A DNA stretch of 64,000 bases from Cololabis saira (Eukaryota; Chordata; Actinopteri; Beloniformes; Belonidae). The translations under genes and the position numbers were made by a program. Within the stretch, counting starts at the first letter, position 1, and each line of letters begins with the position of its first letter. The notes under the pieces were generated by a model, which worked only from the letters and a program-made list of their open reading frames with translations, did no database searches and was not told where the DNA came from. Location of the stretch: contig NC_084607.1 in NCBI RefSeq assembly GCF_033807715.1, positions 20,779,941 to 20,843,940 on the forward strand, read 5' to 3'. Below are positions 62,901-64,000 of this stretch, in pieces.

Positions 62901-64000
62901 TTCCTTTCTTAATCCTCCGACTGACACGGATGCTTTCATCTGCCCCTCAGATCTTGCAGCCTTTGAAACGAGCACCTCCGCACCTGCTCATCCCAGACAC
63001 TTAAACAGCATGAAAGCCACTGAGTGTGCCCCCTCATCCACGCTTTGTTTGAAATTCCAGCACTCCAACAACCAAGAGGCACAGTTTACCAAGACGTACG
63101 GAAAAATTCTGTCAAAGAGCAAACGATTCCCTCACACCTGGGCTGAAGTGAGCTAATCTGCACTGCTTTCCTTTATACCTGGCTATGCCACTACAATACC
63201 AGTTTATTTTGTTCACTGTTTCTCTCTCAATAGTTTATGCCATTTTAGACAGAAAAATCTCAAAACAAAATGAACAATGACAATGAACTGCAAGAAAAAG
63301 GAGAGAACATAAAGCGATGCGTGGTGAAGTATCTTTAGATTGTAGATGATAATAGAATTGAATTATCTATATATTTAATTTTGAAGGAACATTATTATCA
63401 ATTTCGGATCAGTTGCCTGTTGGTTTTGTAACAAATGTATGTCTCCACTTATATATGACACTACATGTGCAGGGTTTCAGGTGTATTAACACACAATGAA
63501 CTCTCATAAACAGTGCAATGGTGGCCATCAAAGCATGTAATATGATACAGATACGTCTTGACTATATGGCACTAGCATGAGTTACATATTCCAGCAGCCA
63601 TTCCAAGTACTTAGTGAAATTCTCTTGGTTACTGAATATATTCAATTATTCCCAATTGATATGTTCACTATTGAAATTCTTATTGCAAAGAATACATTTT
63701 TTTCTTCTTTCTGTCTTTTTTTCTTGATTTGTTACCTTGTTGAAATTATAGGATGAGACTGATACTTAGTTAAGGTGCATTCACACTTTTATTTTGATGT
63801 CACGGACAAAAGCAGAAAATGAAGCATTTAATTTCGTTTGGTAACAGAAAGTCCTCTTCACATAGTTTTTTCAACAAAGGACGGGCCAAAAGGCAAAAAA
63901 GAAGAAATGTGGGAAAATCAACACTCCAGATTGGTGATTCACTAAAAATCCTAAAAATATGTATATGTAACATTATAAATCAAATCAATGCTTGATGTAG

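Overview
The window is vertebrate nuclear DNA, almost certainly from a teleost fish. Genes are interrupted by GT-AG introns, intergenic DNA is AT-rich, there are long GT and TA microsatellites, and teleost-type transposon remnants are everywhere (hAT and Tc1 MITEs, LINE 3' tails). No bacterial, viral or organellar gene arrangement is seen. Gene identities come from reading the translated exons against remembered families; no database was searched.

Layout. 1-1152 (+): last two coding exons of the cytosolic Fe-S assembly factor CIAO3/NARFL. 2616-6040 (-): HAGHL, eight coding exons, 277 aa. 7930-12575 (-): HAGH (glyoxalase II), nine coding exons, 309 aa with a mitochondrial leader. 13354-14016 (+): intronless FAHD1, head-to-head with HAGH across about 780 bp that contain a 397-bp inverted-repeat transposon. 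14017-22707: no recognised gene. 22708-47251 (-): a heparan sulfate glucosamine 3-O-sulfotransferase, best read as HS3ST6, with two coding exons split by a 23.4-kb intron. 47252-64000: promoter side and a long stretch with repeats but no recognised gene.

The outstanding object is inside the HS3ST6 intron. It is a 7.27-kb inverted repeat (32371-39638) with two ~3.5-3.6-kb arms that look almost identical, around a 152-bp spacer, flanked exactly by a 5-bp direct repeat (GTAGG). Each arm holds, from outside in: a terminus rich in GCGTC/GACGC mini-palindromes, a MITE copy, a GC-rich open frame for a signal-peptide-bearing Cys-rich protein, a CpG-containing promoter-like stretch, ~0.9 kb of TCA/TCT/TGATCA higher-order repeat, and three 169-bp tandem units. 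It behaves like a very large foldback (long-TIR) non-autonomous transposon that carries a gene fragment; an inverted segmental duplication is the alternative.

Functionally, HAGHL and HAGH are a tandem paralogue pair of the glyoxalase II family (hydrolysis of S-D-lactoylglutathione). FAHD1 is a mitochondrial oxaloacetate/acylpyruvate enzyme sharing HAGH's promoter region. CIAO3 acts in cytosolic Fe-S delivery and HS3ST6 in Golgi heparan sulfate modification; these are neighbours by conserved synteny (human 16p13.3 holds the same genes) rather than by pathway.
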